Assembly: GCF_011769525.1 (NCBI RefSeq)
Contig: NZ_CP050442.1
Coordinates: forward strand, 1 to 61,208
Direction of reading: 5' to 3'
DNA from: Tolypothrix sp. PCC 7910
GTDB lineage: Bacteria; Cyanobacteriota; Cyanobacteriia; Cyanobacteriales; Nostocaceae
Length of the DNA stretch: 61,208 nt
In this document: positions 26,838 to 36,432 of the stretch, one piece after another
Position numbering within the stretch: position 1 is the stretch's first letter
Layout of the letters: every line of letters starts with the position of its first letter
The notes under the pieces: generated by a model
The model's input: the letters and a program-made list of their open reading frames with translations, nothing else
The model's database searches: none
What the model was told of the DNA's origin: nothing
Made by a program: the position numbers and the translations under genes

Positions 26838-27002
26838 ATGGAGAATGAGAAACAGTATTTAAGAACGAAGATAGATAAGAAGTTACACAAGGAATTCAAA
26901 AAACTCTGTACTGACCTAGAGGTGACGATGGAACAGGTTACGGGAGAATTAATAGAAAAATGGGTGCAAGAGCAGCAACAGCAACAGAAGGGTAAAAGCT
27001 AA
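26838..27002 (+). CDS. 54-residue RHH (CopG-like) protein
   Basis: A short gene. It reads MENEKQYLRTKIDKKLHKEF, then KKLCTDLEVTMEQVTGELIEKW and a Gln-rich tail. The strand (QYLRTKID) followed by two helices joined by EVTM is the classic CopG/Arc ribbon-helix-helix layout. Such proteins are plasmid copy-number or partition repressors. Direct repeats TTAATCCG stand about 90-110 bp upstream, and the replication gene follows about 560 bp downstream on the same strand, which fits a copy-control regulator. No strong ribosome site is visible. Confidence 0.65.
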   Translation: MENEKQYLRTKIDKKLHKEFKKLCTDLEVTMEQVTGELIEKWVQEQQQQQKGKS

Positions 27003-27120
27003 CGCCTTCACCCTTTAAGTAATACATAATTATCAATATTAAGAATTTGTCTACGGCTAATTCATTAAATTTGATACAACCTCTATCTTCTAAATGCCCA
27101 TGAAATAAGTCAAATTATAT

Positions 27121-27160
27121 TTAATACCACTACCATTAATAATATTATTAGTGGTATTAA
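27121..27160. other. Perfect 12-bp inverted repeat
   Basis: TTAATACCACTA (27121-27132) and TAGTGGTATTAA (27149-27160) form a perfect inverted repeat with a 16-nt AT-rich centre that can itself pair (ATTAAT/ATTATT). It lies between the RHH gene and the replication gene. It may be a terminator without a U-run, an operator, or a structure used in replication control. Confidence 0.6.
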
Positions 27161-27288
27161 AATCATGTTTATAATATGAGTAAAAGTTTTTGAGAAGCTT
27201 GTATTGTCAGGCTTTGAGGAAAATAAATTAATTATTTTCTTTTTGAAAGTGACAATTTACTATTTATTTTTTTGTGAGATCAATTATT

Positions 27289-27504
27289 ATGAAAGAGGAC
27301 TATACCCTTAGTCCATCTTTTCTAAGTATTTTGTCTATCGATATACATAAGAAAAGAATGCCTCCCTGGACTCAACTTGTTAGCGCAAGTTGTTTAGCAG
27401 TCCGAGAAGACAAACCTCATAAGAATGTATTTAAATTTCTTTATAACCCAATCGTAACAGTTCCGATGAACAGTAGCAACGGGTTTAACGAGAAATTTGA
27501 TTAA
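27289..27504 (+). CDS. Possible small hypothetical protein
   Basis: 71 codons from the ATG at 27289 (MKEDYTLSPSFLSILSIDIHK...), 61 bp before the replication gene. There is no ribosome site and no recognised motif. It could be a leader peptide or a chance frame in the 5' region of the primase mRNA. Confidence 0.25.
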   Translation: MKEDYTLSPSFLSILSIDIHKKRMPPWTQLVSASCLAVREDKPHKNVFKFLYNPIVTVPMNSSNGFNEKFD

Positions 27505-27565
27505 AGCATTGGTGAATCTTCAAGGGAGGTAAAGCCCACATCATTTACCTCATAAGGATTTCACA

Positions 27566-30500
27566 ATGGTATCCCTTTTGAAAGGACACGAGACCGTTGA
27601 TTGCTCCGTTATGCCAGGGGAGATAGCCGACAACGCTTCCTTTGATATTCGCAATTTCATAGACCAGTTAGAACCAGCCAAAGAGAAAAATAAATACATC
27701 TGCCCCGCTTGCGGCGGTCATAACCTCAGCATCAACCCCAGCAACGGCAAATACACTTGTTATAACGAGTGCCTTCACCGCGATATTCGAGAAGCAATCA
27801 AACCTTGGAGTGAAGTATTAGAAGAAAGAAAACTTGGTGCTTACACGCCACCACCCCCTGCCAAACCAATCAAAGCGAAAAAACCCGCCGCTTTACCCAA
27901 AGTTTTAAATCTCGACCCATCGCAGTTAAGAATATGCAGGCTCAACGGTGAAATCACCACACCACAACCCGTAACACCTGATTTCATCCCCAAATCCGTT
28001 ACCGACAAGCTAGGGGATGATGGAGCTACACCAGAAGAATTACAACAAATTACAGTCATCGAATACGACTACGGCGACGAGCGAAAAGCTCATAGATTCT
28101 CTTGTCCCTGTGCAGCCAAAGATAAAGGCACAGTCAAAACATTCTCCGTCAGCACAATTGACAAGACAACCAATAAAATCAAATGGTCGAAAAATGGAAA
28201 ATGGCCTGCTTACAAACAGGATGAAGCGATCGCTATTATCAAAGCTACAGATGGCATCCCCGTACTACTAGCCCATGAAGGTGAAAAATGCGTCGAAGCC
28301 AGCCGCATCGAAACCCTAGCCAGCATTACTTGGGTGGGTAGCAGTTCCGATGGTGAAATACTCCATTCATTGAGCCAAATTAAAAACCTCACTTGTAAAG
28401 ATTTCTTACTGGCTTACTGCGTTGATCATGATGAAACTGGGTGGAAGAAAGCCCGGAGAATCGAAGATATTTGCTCGAAAGCCGGAGTAAATTTTGTTGC
28501 CATCGACTTGCTAAAAATCAAACCAGATCTGCAAGATAAAGGAGATATAGCAGATATTTTGGCATCCGGCATGACGGGCGATGAACTAATAGAGCTGCTT
28601 TTAAAGCAGATAGCAGAAATTACAGCCTCAAGAGCAGCAGCCGTTGATTTAGACGCAACAGAGTCGGAAATTGGCAGCGATTCTGAGCCGGACAGTACAT
28701 TCTTGCAAAAAGGCTTTAACTTCCTTTACGGCGATAAAAAATGGATTTGTGCCGATGGCAAGCTTTATTACTGGGATGGCACACACTACAAACACTCACC
28801 TGATGCAGTTGAGCGGCCGCGGATTACGAGTTATTGCAATACCTTTCCAGTTGTTAAGAAAACTGGCACCAAGTATGTGATCACCTATCCCTACGCCAAA
28901 CCCAGTAAGGTCAAAGAGTTGCTGGAGTGGGTGAAGCTGCGAGTCGAAATTGACCCGCAATTACTCAATCCTCCAGGAGTGAACTGTACCAATGGCGTGT
29001 TAAGTGTTAGCTGGGCAATAGGACAACCAATGCCTGTCTTAGAAAAACATAACCAAGACAAACACTTTTTTACCTATGAGCCATTGGTAAAATATGACCC
29101 CCTTGCCGACCCCCAACATTGCGATCGCTTGCTGCAATGTTTAGACTCGCCCCAACAGCAAATTTTATTAAGAAACCTGGGAGCCAGTCTTGATTTAGCC
29201 GAAGTCCGCAAGCGTCGGGGACGAGAAACGAAGCTATTACTGGCTTGTGGATTGGGTGCTAATGGTAAAGATTCCATCCGGCAGGTAGTATCTATCATCT
29301 ACGGTCATCAAGGCATGACTAGCTGTTCCTTGGCTGACTTTGCTGCTTATGATGAAGGACGGAAATTTGCCTTAGCTCCCCTAGTCAACAGCCGAGTGAA
29401 CTGGGCTAGTGAGAATCCACAGACAGCAAGACTAGATAAAATTCAATCACTTAAACTCTTCGCTACTGGTAACGTATTACACTCAGAGCGCAAGGGCAAA
29501 GACCACATCGAATTTAACCCCAATGCCATCGGCATCTTCAACTTAAATGATACCCCGTCGATGCACGGCACAATTCAAGCGATTCTCGACCGCATCGCCG
29601 CCCTGATTTTTGACAAAACATTTAAATCTCATCCTGACCCCAACAACCCCAAAGAATTACTAGCAGACCCCCGGTTCGCTTATGATTTGGATTTTGTGCG
29701 GGAATGTGTCGCCCCGGCATTTTTAAATAAGATGATTGCTGGGCTACAGGCATTAATCGCAGAAGGCATTGACTACAGCTGCACTCAGCAAGCTTTGGAG
29801 GAAATTCAAGCGGAAAATTCCCACCTGTTCCAATTCTGTAAGGATACAGGACTGGGCTACAAGGCGAATGGCATTGTCACAGCATTTGATATCTGGCAAC
29901 ACCTAGAAAATTGGTACATCGATAACGGGACTTTGTCCTTTGAGGAATCCAGCAATGGCAAGGTGAAAGCGATTTGGCAGGAACAGTCCAAGCCAAGTGA
30001 TAAAACCGTCAAGGCGATTAACCAAGTCATCGCCAGATTTAAAACATTATTCCCCAAAGCCAAGTTAGTTACTGTTCCCCACCCATCGGGTAAGCGGAAG
30101 TTACAAGCACTGCAAGGAATTAGTTTTGGTAATGTGCCAATGTCAACAACTGGCATAGCCATAGCAATAAGTGAAAATTCCACAGCAGATCCACCCCAAT
30201 CACCACACCACGAAAGCCAGATAAATCAAGACCTCCACACCACCCACACCAGTTATGAGGAGTTAAAGCCAGAAAATCAAAATCATCAACAAGACATAAA
30301 TTTCAACTCTGAATCAAAATCAGATATTCACCCCAATGTAAATTCAAAAAATGAAGTAGACCCTGCTAAACAGGTGTGGGTGGTGTGCGATGACGCAGCA
30401 TCAAGCACTACAGCTACTGCGGGTGGTGTGGAAACTGCTGTGGCGACTGACGTTATTGCTATGCAAAACAGCTTATTGACAATAGAAGCCGAAATTAGTC

Positions 30501-30658
30501 AAGCGATAGATGATTTAGCACGAGTTTGGCAATCCGGGGATGCGGCGGTGGCAGCAGTGTTAAAGCTTTGTCAACAGGAAGTAATCGAAGGGATATTCCG
30601 GCAATGTACAACCGAGCAAGTTGACTATATGAAATACTGCTTACAGTTCAATGTGTAG
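27566..30658 (+). CDS. Plasmid primase-helicase replication protein
   Basis: 1030 residues with an AAGGA ribosome site 8 nt before the ATG. A zinc ribbon lies at about 45-70 (CPACGGH...CYNEC). A TOPRIM-like/DUF3854 region follows at about 160-330 (PVLLAHEGEKCVEAS, then DFLLAYCVDHDETG). The second half has an SF3-type helicase P-loop ACGLGANGKDS near 560 and downstream motifs including FNLND near 650. The layout is like phage/plasmid P4-type primases that open and prime their own origin. The C-terminal about 130 residues are Ser/Thr/Ala-rich and end in a helical domain. It is the best candidate replication initiator for this replicon; TCCCAAA repeats lie just downstream. Confidence 0.82.
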   Translation: MVSLLKGHETVDCSVMPGEIADNASFDIRNFIDQLEPAKEKNKYICPACGGHNLSINPSNGKYTCYNECLHRDIREAIKPWSEVLEERKLGAYTPPPPAKPIKAKKPAALPKVLNLDPSQLRICRLNGEITTPQPVTPDFIPKSVTDKLGDDGATPEELQQITVIEYDYGDERKAHRFSCPCAAKDKGTVKTFSVSTIDKTTNKIKWSKNGKWPAYKQDEAIAIIKATDGIPVLLAHEGEKCVEASRIETLASITWVGSSSDGEILHSLSQIKNLTCKDFLLAYCVDHDETGWKKARRIEDICSKAGVNFVAIDLLKIKPDLQDKGDIADILASGMTGDELIELLLKQIAEITASRAAAVDLDATESEIGSDSEPDSTFLQKGFNFLYGDKKWICADGKLYYWDGTHYKHSPDAVERPRITSYCNTFPVVKKTGTKYVITYPYAKPSKVKELLEWVKLRVEIDPQLLNPPGVNCTNGVLSVSWAIGQPMPVLEKHNQDKHFFTYEPLVKYDPLADPQHCDRLLQCLDSPQQQILLRNLGASLDLAEVRKRRGRETKLLLACGLGANGKDSIRQVVSIIYGHQGMTSCSLADFAAYDEGRKFALAPLVNSRVNWASENPQTARLDKIQSLKLFATGNVLHSERKGKDHIEFNPNAIGIFNLNDTPSMHGTIQAILDRIAALIFDKTFKSHPDPNNPKELLADPRFAYDLDFVRECVAPAFLNKMIAGLQALIAEGIDYSCTQQALEEIQAENSHLFQFCKDTGLGYKANGIVTAFDIWQHLENWYIDNGTLSFEESSNGKVKAIWQEQSKPSDKTVKAINQVIARFKTLFPKAKLVTVPHPSGKRKLQALQGISFGNVPMSTTGIAIAISENSTADPPQSPHHESQINQDLHTTHTSYEELKPENQNHQQDINFNSESKSDIHPNVNSKNEVDPAKQVWVVCDDAASSTTATAGGVETAVATDVIAMQNSLLTIEAEISQAIDDLARVWQSGDAAVAAVLKLCQQEVIEGIFRQCTTEQVDYMKYCLQFNV

Positions 30659-30796
30659 AGTGAATCAATTGCAGAAATCTTGATGATTGCGTTGGTAACC
30701 AATGCATAATCGGTGGCGACAACAAAAACTGCATAAACCATAGTAGAGTGTCCGACGAGATGACGAGATACGGATAACCACTCAAGCTCCTGGCTT

Positions 30797-30825
30797 TCAA
30801 CTACAAATTAACTACAAATTAACTA
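30797..30825. repeat. AACTACAAATT direct repeats
   Basis: Three contiguous copies of about 11 bp (CAACTACAAATT, AACTACAAATT, AACTACAAAAA), about 140 bp after the replication gene and just before the TCCCAAA-rich stretch. Confidence 0.65.
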
Positions 30826-30854
30826 CAAAAATCCTTGCCTTATAGAGTAAAAGT

Positions 30855-31175
30855 CCAAAAAAAATTCCCAAAAAAGTGATACTTCGTCCCCAAAGTTTCC
30901 CATAATTTTCCATATTCAGGGCAAGTATCTCCCTAAATCTCCCAAAAAAAGTGACTTTCAGGAAAATAAAATCAGGTTTTTCAAGCTTATTGACACGATT
31001 CTCAATAAGCTTGACTAGAATCATCTTCAAGTTTCCCAAATTTTCCCAAACTTCTCCCAAAAGTTGTCATTAATTTCCCAAACTTTTCCATGAATTGGTT
31101 GGTTTTTGATTCTTTGGGAGAGACTTGACCCTGCCAAAAAACTTCGCACAGTACGCCAAATTTTGGGAGCAAGTT
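30855..31175. repeat. TCCCAAA-rich region, candidate oriV iterons
   Basis: About ten copies of (T/C)TCCCAAA in direct orientation or as TTTGGGA, including two longer matches TCCCAAAAAA(A)GTGA (about 30868 and 30939) and a dense group TTTCCCAAATTTTCCCAAAC at 31033-31052, again at about 31055 and 31075. Minus-strand frames over it (30812-31227) only reflect the repeats. AT-rich iterons beside a replication gene are typical of a plasmid origin. Confidence 0.5.
31143..31160. repeat. 18-bp inverted repeat, left copy
   Basis: TTCGCACAGTACGCCAAA; its exact reverse complement stands at 36433-36450. The two copies enclose the relaxase gene. Confidence 0.7.
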
Positions 31176-31304
31176 TTTGAGTCAAAAATAATTTTAGAAA
31201 AATAGAAACCAAAAATATAATACTCAAAAGTTACATTTATAATTCAAAAAGGAGCCAAAGGTTTAGAACTTCAACTCATTAATAAATCTCTTCTCGTAAA
31301 TCAA

Positions 31305-31525
31305 TTTTGGATTTTGGATTTTGGATTTTAGATTGACTCCATATCTAAGTCAGAGGCTTCAACCAAAAATTTGGGATTTTTGACTTATTCCCGAATAAAT
31401 TTGCTTGCTAGCCTTCGGCAACGCTGCGCGAACAGACCAATGCGCGATCTTAACTTACGGATCTTCTCCTGATGGAGAGGCTACGCCAACAATCCAAAAT
31501 TTAAAATCTAAAATCTAAAATTCAG
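31305..31525. repeat. Heptamer repeats in inverted flanks
   Basis: TTTGGAT-type heptamers (31307-31334) and the inverse AATCTAAAAT-type heptamers (31495-31524) enclose about 160 bp without a gene, including a GGCAACGCTGCGCG dispersed repeat. Same architecture as 24735-24937. Nothing else is visible between 31175 and the end of the relaxase gene at 31658. Confidence 0.55.
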
Positions 31526-31657
31526 TGAGAGAGACGAATCGGAATCAATCGGGCGAAAACTTAGTTCCTACAACTTTGCCATTCAAGAAATAAACAACCG
31601 CCCATTCTGCATTGTAACGGCGTAACGACCATCGCTTTGGTATTGAATGTAATGTAT

Positions 31658-34600
31658 CTACCTTCTCAAGCCACGACGTGGTTGTGGTGAGGGCTGTCGA
31701 GAAATAGATAACCTAGCTTGAAGTTGCTGCTCTTTGAGTTCAATCTCATCCTTAATACTCGTCAATCGTGACTGTAACTCAGGAGATTTAAGTATCTGTG
31801 CCATAGTCTTCATTTCAACAGTCTGCTGCTCTTTCTCCCAAGAATCATAATTTTCTCGCTTTGTTTCATATTCTTGAATTTTTAACTGAAGTTTTTGTTT
31901 ATGCGTAACTAATTCTTTAATAGTTCCGATAGTTTGCAATTGCTGCTCCAAAGCCTCATTGTACTTATTACTCAACTGATGAAGCGGAAAAAGCTCCATT
32001 GTTCTAATAGCTTTCTCTTGGTGAGCGTGTTCTAACCACAAACTATCAATTTGTGGCTGAAGATGACTAATTTCGCTTTCAATAGCTTGCCTATCAATAG
32101 GTGCAGGTACTTGTGCCACGGGTTGAGCAAAATATTCCTTGACCGCTTGTTCTAAGTACAGTAGTTGTTGGTCAGTTAGTGCATCAATGGCCTTCTTAAA
32201 CGCCATTTGAGTCAATTGACCTCTGAAACGTTGTAGCAGCAGTTGTTTACGCTCCAGGTCACTTAATTTTTTAGGCGGTGCAGGCGGTAAATGCCGTTGA
32301 AGATTATTGTTATTCCGCCATGCTTTGAGAGTAGATGCTGAGGAATATGCTTTCTCGTATGCCAAAGCCCCCTGAGCCACAATTAAATCATCAACGCCTT
32401 TAGAAGGCCCTGGCAATGTTACTACACTGACAGACGCTCCCCTTTCTTCTAGCAGCCGCCCAGTGCGCGAGATAGCAATTTCTATATTTCGTTGAGTTTC
32501 AGGTCGCGTCTCGTAGTCAAAGCAGAAAGTAATTTCCCGTTCTGGTGTGGCGAAGACAGCTAACTCGTCCATGAGTTGAGCTTTCATCTTTTCCCCAAGT
32601 TCATCCTTACTACGATAACCAGCGTAAATTCCAGGCAGTCCGATGGCAGGGTGTCCCTGACTTAACAAACTGGCAGCTTTCTTCGCTCCCTCAGTGATAG
32701 TGACCGGGAGGTTATGTTTCCAAACACAATACCAAAATCCCGAAGTGCGATCGCACTCGCTTGGCTGTACCCCAAATTTTTCATAGATACGTTCTGCAAT
32801 ATCATCCGGCACATCAAGCAGGAAGATACTCAGTTCAGTTTTTGGTGGATGTTCATATTTAATGAATTTGCCTGGCTTATCAGCTTTTTCTCTTGGATTA
32901 TTGGGCTTATAGCATCCCCATAACTTACGAGCAGGTTTATCTCCAGGCTGCAAGTAGGCAAAGGACTTGGGATTAACGCCAGCATCACACCACCAGCCGC
33001 CTGATTCAATATGAGTATACTTACTCATAAAACCAGACGATAACTTACCTGTATTAGTGCGTGGCAGTTTGTCGCTGTACATCAGGTATTCCCAAGCTTC
33101 ATGCTCCCAATCGAGAGTTTGATGCAAACTTTTGAAGTTGCGGGTAGCAATAGAGGGGTGAATGCCACTGTCTTCTACTAATTCTCGCAAGTGTTGAGAA
33201 TCAAGTCGTTCTGGGGCTTCACCCAAATTACTCGGAGTCCAAAATGCTACCTTTGGCTGTACTGAAGTGGGAACTGGTTTTTTAATAACAGGCGATTGCG
33301 TAGGAGGCTCTGGGGCAGAGGGACTGGGGCGCAGAGGGGAAGGCTTACTGTAAGATTGTTCCTCGGCTGCTTTACTTCTTTGCTCAATAGCTCCTGCGCT
33401 CAAGAGCCTCTCTGCTCCTGGGCTTCTAGCTACAATCGCAGCATTTACAACCGCTTCCTTCTCTAAAGAAGACAGATGTTGCTTTCCTAATTCCTTCTGT
33501 CGCAGCACAGAGAGCGCATTTTCCTTAGCCCTACTCGACTGTGCCAGGGCTAGTAAACTGTCTTTATCTTCCGTATAAAGTTTCAAATCATACCTAGCAC
33601 GGCTAACCGCAACATAAAAGCTTTCCTGCCCAATGGTATGGTCAGCAGCTATCAGTACTCTGTCAGCCGTTTTCCCTTGACTACTATATGTAGTGCTGAC
33701 AATCGCATAATCTAGGTGTTGGGCTTGTTGCAGGTTTACTGATTCGGTTTGACCGCTATCTAAATACTCAATTTGAGCTTTATTACCATCAATGGCTTTA
33801 ACAACAAACTCCTGACCGTTACGCCGTCCCAATTGTCGGTCGTTTTTCGTCCAGCGTAAGCGATCGCCCTCGGCAATTTCAATTTTTTGATGCTGGTAAA
33901 CAGCCTTATCAAATCCCGTATCAACTTGATAATACTTACCATCACTAGCTAGAAGCGTTAGCCCATCACTATCCTTACCCACCACAGAATAAAGCTGGCC
34001 TTTCTCCAAACCTCGGCGCTTGTAATTACGAGTGGGCATAACCATATCACCCAACTCAAAGTTGTGGGTGTAGCGCATTTGTACTGAAGTTAAGTCTTTG
34101 GCTTGCAGTTGAGTGATAGTGGTTGCAGTTCCTAAACTGCCTTCGGTTTTCAAACGCTCACGAATCGCTTGGGTGATTGCCAAACGCTCCTTATTTGTGC
34201 CAGCTAATACCAGTGTCCGCGCTCGATGGGAGGGTGTAGCTTTAATATAGTCACGGGCGATCGCCTCAATTTTGTCCGATTCTGTTACAGTCTGTATGTA
34301 GCCATTTTCATCTAAGCGTTCAAATCCCTCTTGAATTCGACCTTCTGCCACTAGGTCTACTGCTAACTTGAGTTTCGGCGCACGTTGTCTATTGGAAGAA
34401 TTTAAGTAGCTGGTTTTGATTCCCGCCTGTTGCAGAGATTTAAAGGGGTTGCCCGCTAAGACAGCTGATAACTGTTTTGTGTCTCCCACTAACAAAACCC
34501 TGGCTTGCTCAACAGTTGCCCGTTCTAAAAGAGCGATTGCATCTTTAGCACTGAGTAACCCGGCTTCATCCACTACCCATATCTGATTTGGTTCAATTTC

Positions 34601-36031
34601 CTCAAGTGCTTCAGTTTCTAGCAATCTTGCAACAGTTTCGGCTTGAACTTCTAACTCAAGACTCAGGACTTTAGCCGCCATCGAACTGGGGGCAAAGCCT
34701 TTGATGGTGTAGCCCGATGCAGCAGCAATCGCTTTTAACTCCTTGAGGGCGAAAGTCTTACCAGCACCAGCTACCCCTTGCCATGCCGTAAATTGGTCTG
34801 TTGTGGTTGCTGTGTCTAGTACCGCTCGACGCTGATCTGGGTTTAAAGCGGTTTTCTCCAAATGGCTAGAAACTACCTCTTGGTGGGCAAGTGCGTTAAC
34901 TTTACCCTGCCCGGATTGCATCAATTTAATGGTCGCCAGTTCCCGGTTAACTGCTGCTAAGGTGGTAAAGTCACAGTTTTCTGAAGATAGACTGAGTAAT
35001 TGAGAGTTAACTTTAATTAATGGCTCAATTAAGCTGACATCTGTGGCTAAACCCTGGTTGAGGATGAATTTTTCTAAATCTTCTTGAGTGAAGGCTACAT
35101 TTCTTTCAGAGCAGTGAGCGATCGCCTCCTCCAGATTGTAATCACTGACTAACCGGGGCTTTTGTTCTGGCTGCACCGCCCCTGGCTGTAAAAATTTGAT
35201 ACCTAGTGCTGCCGCTTCTTCTCTCCAGGACGCTTTTAACTCTTGGGGGTTAATTTTCTGCTTCTTGTTACGAGTGGCAGTCCAAGCCGCTTCTCGCTCT
35301 GCCCAAGTTGCATTTTCTCCTACTTCAGTTAATATCTGCTGTCTGCGTTTGGAGAATTCTTTGAGGTCTTCATCTCGAAAGCCCTTAATCTCAAACTGCC
35401 CGTGCTTTTTAGGTTCTACCTGATACCCTAGTTTCTCTACTTCGAGAGCTAGATAATTCTGGTATACCATCCCCAGAAATTTCTTATTTTTGAAAATCTC
35501 ATCATTGAGTAAGCTGTACCATTCCCCGTTATCTAGCTGAGTCATATTCATGACTACAGCATGAGTATGCAGATGTGGGTCTAGTTCTCTGGTTTCAATG
35601 TGGTCAAATTCTGCGACTACTAAATTTCCTGTTCTGGTAGCAACTCGGTGAGCGTCTGTTGTCACTCTGGTGTAGCTGTAGCGTTCTTCTATCAGTTGAA
35701 TGGTTTTTTGTACCGCTAATTGATGAGCAGTAACCAGCCTTTCATCCCCACCCACTAATGCTTGCAGGCTGACACTTTTCGGTGCAGAAAAAGTCAAATC
35801 TGTTGCTGCTCTTCGTTGCGATGAGTCCAGTTTTCTTTTAGCAAGGTGTTGACTGCCATCTGGTGACAGTCCATTGACAATATTAGTGAAAGTTTCTTGT
35901 TGATCTACCGCACCTGATAATCCCAGTTTCTTGGCACCCTGACCAGACCAGCGTGAAGTGCCTTCCTGGTAATATCCCTCCATGAAGTAATGTACTGCTT
36001 GCTGAGGCTCTGTGTTCTTTGCTGTCAGCAT
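31658..36031 (-). CDS. MobF-family relaxase-helicase (TraA/TrwC-like)
   Basis: 1457 residues. The relaxase domain is N-terminal: candidate nucleophiles Tyr15, Tyr20 and Tyr21 in HYFMEGYYQEG and a metal triad in DPHLHTH (His153, 155, 157). A RecD/TraI-type SF1 helicase follows: P-loop GVAGAGKT near 430, VVDEAGLL and GDTKQL, ending with YSSQGKTADRVLI and FYVAVSRARYDL near 850. A third part (about 1060-1270) is DUF3854/TOPRIM-like (VTITEGAKKAASLLSQGHPA, then EITFCFDYE). A coiled coil ends the protein. It would nick oriT, unwind and lead DNA transfer; the extra TOPRIM-like part suggests a link to priming. The coupling-type ATPase at 20.9 kb may be its partner. Confidence 0.88.
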   Translation of the reverse strand: MLTAKNTEPQQAVHYFMEGYYQEGTSRWSGQGAKKLGLSGAVDQQETFTNIVNGLSPDGSQHLAKRKLDSSQRRAATDLTFSAPKSVSLQALVGGDERLVTAHQLAVQKTIQLIEERYSYTRVTTDAHRVATRTGNLVVAEFDHIETRELDPHLHTHAVVMNMTQLDNGEWYSLLNDEIFKNKKFLGMVYQNYLALEVEKLGYQVEPKKHGQFEIKGFRDEDLKEFSKRRQQILTEVGENATWAEREAAWTATRNKKQKINPQELKASWREEAAALGIKFLQPGAVQPEQKPRLVSDYNLEEAIAHCSERNVAFTQEDLEKFILNQGLATDVSLIEPLIKVNSQLLSLSSENCDFTTLAAVNRELATIKLMQSGQGKVNALAHQEVVSSHLEKTALNPDQRRAVLDTATTTDQFTAWQGVAGAGKTFALKELKAIAAASGYTIKGFAPSSMAAKVLSLELEVQAETVARLLETEALEEIEPNQIWVVDEAGLLSAKDAIALLERATVEQARVLLVGDTKQLSAVLAGNPFKSLQQAGIKTSYLNSSNRQRAPKLKLAVDLVAEGRIQEGFERLDENGYIQTVTESDKIEAIARDYIKATPSHRARTLVLAGTNKERLAITQAIRERLKTEGSLGTATTITQLQAKDLTSVQMRYTHNFELGDMVMPTRNYKRRGLEKGQLYSVVGKDSDGLTLLASDGKYYQVDTGFDKAVYQHQKIEIAEGDRLRWTKNDRQLGRRNGQEFVVKAIDGNKAQIEYLDSGQTESVNLQQAQHLDYAIVSTTYSSQGKTADRVLIAADHTIGQESFYVAVSRARYDLKLYTEDKDSLLALAQSSRAKENALSVLRQKELGKQHLSSLEKEAVVNAAIVARSPGAERLLSAGAIEQRSKAAEEQSYSKPSPLRPSPSAPEPPTQSPVIKKPVPTSVQPKVAFWTPSNLGEAPERLDSQHLRELVEDSGIHPSIATRNFKSLHQTLDWEHEAWEYLMYSDKLPRTNTGKLSSGFMSKYTHIESGGWWCDAGVNPKSFAYLQPGDKPARKLWGCYKPNNPREKADKPGKFIKYEHPPKTELSIFLLDVPDDIAERIYEKFGVQPSECDRTSGFWYCVWKHNLPVTITEGAKKAASLLSQGHPAIGLPGIYAGYRSKDELGEKMKAQLMDELAVFATPEREITFCFDYETRPETQRNIEIAISRTGRLLEERGASVSVVTLPGPSKGVDDLIVAQGALAYEKAYSSASTLKAWRNNNNLQRHLPPAPPKKLSDLERKQLLLQRFRGQLTQMAFKKAIDALTDQQLLYLEQAVKEYFAQPVAQVPAPIDRQAIESEISHLQPQIDSLWLEHAHQEKAIRTMELFPLHQLSNKYNEALEQQLQTIGTIKELVTHKQKLQLKIQEYETKRENYDSWEKEQQTVEMKTMAQILKSPELQSRLTSIKDEIELKEQQLQARLSISRQPSPQPRRGLRR

Positions 36032-36057
36032 TTACCGAAAAACCTTCGTTTAGAAGT

Positions 36058-36224
36058 TGGAAGTAAGAAATAGGAAGTCGGAAGTAAGAAGAAAAAATAA
36101 CTTTAGTTGTGGGTTTAAAGCCCACTTAAAGAAAAGATCTGTTAAGAGACGCTCCGCCTCCGGTCTTATTTCAATCCCACGACTTCAGTCGTGGATACTA
36201 CTTCCGACTTCCGACTTCCGACTT
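36058..36224. repeat. Remnant element with IS200/IS605-like hairpin
   Basis: GGAAGTCGGAAGTAAG (36077-36092) and ACTTCCGACTTCCGACTT (36201-36223) form inverted flanks. Between them are AAAGCCCAC and a perfect hairpin CCACGACTTCAGTCGTGG (36178-36195), the kind of palindrome at the ends of cyanobacterial IS200/IS605 elements. No transposase remains. Confidence 0.55.
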
Positions 36225-36432
36225 GTTGGTTAGCTGCACCTGCAAAATCCTTGCTGAAAAATTCCAGCTTTCTATCTACACAGTTGTTGAATGAGATTCT
36301 AAATTTTCGTTTTCAATCTCTTACAACCTACAAAAATGTAGTATTGTATGCTGCAAAATTTAATATTACTTAATACGAGTTTTTTTCATCCAATGAAATT
36401 GTAAATCTAACTCGATTTTTCTGCAAAAACTT

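Noticed and set aside
30812-31227. Two minus-strand frames with repeated W/G/N/F residues
   Set aside because: The residue pattern comes from the TCCCAAA/TTTGGGA iterons; no start signal.
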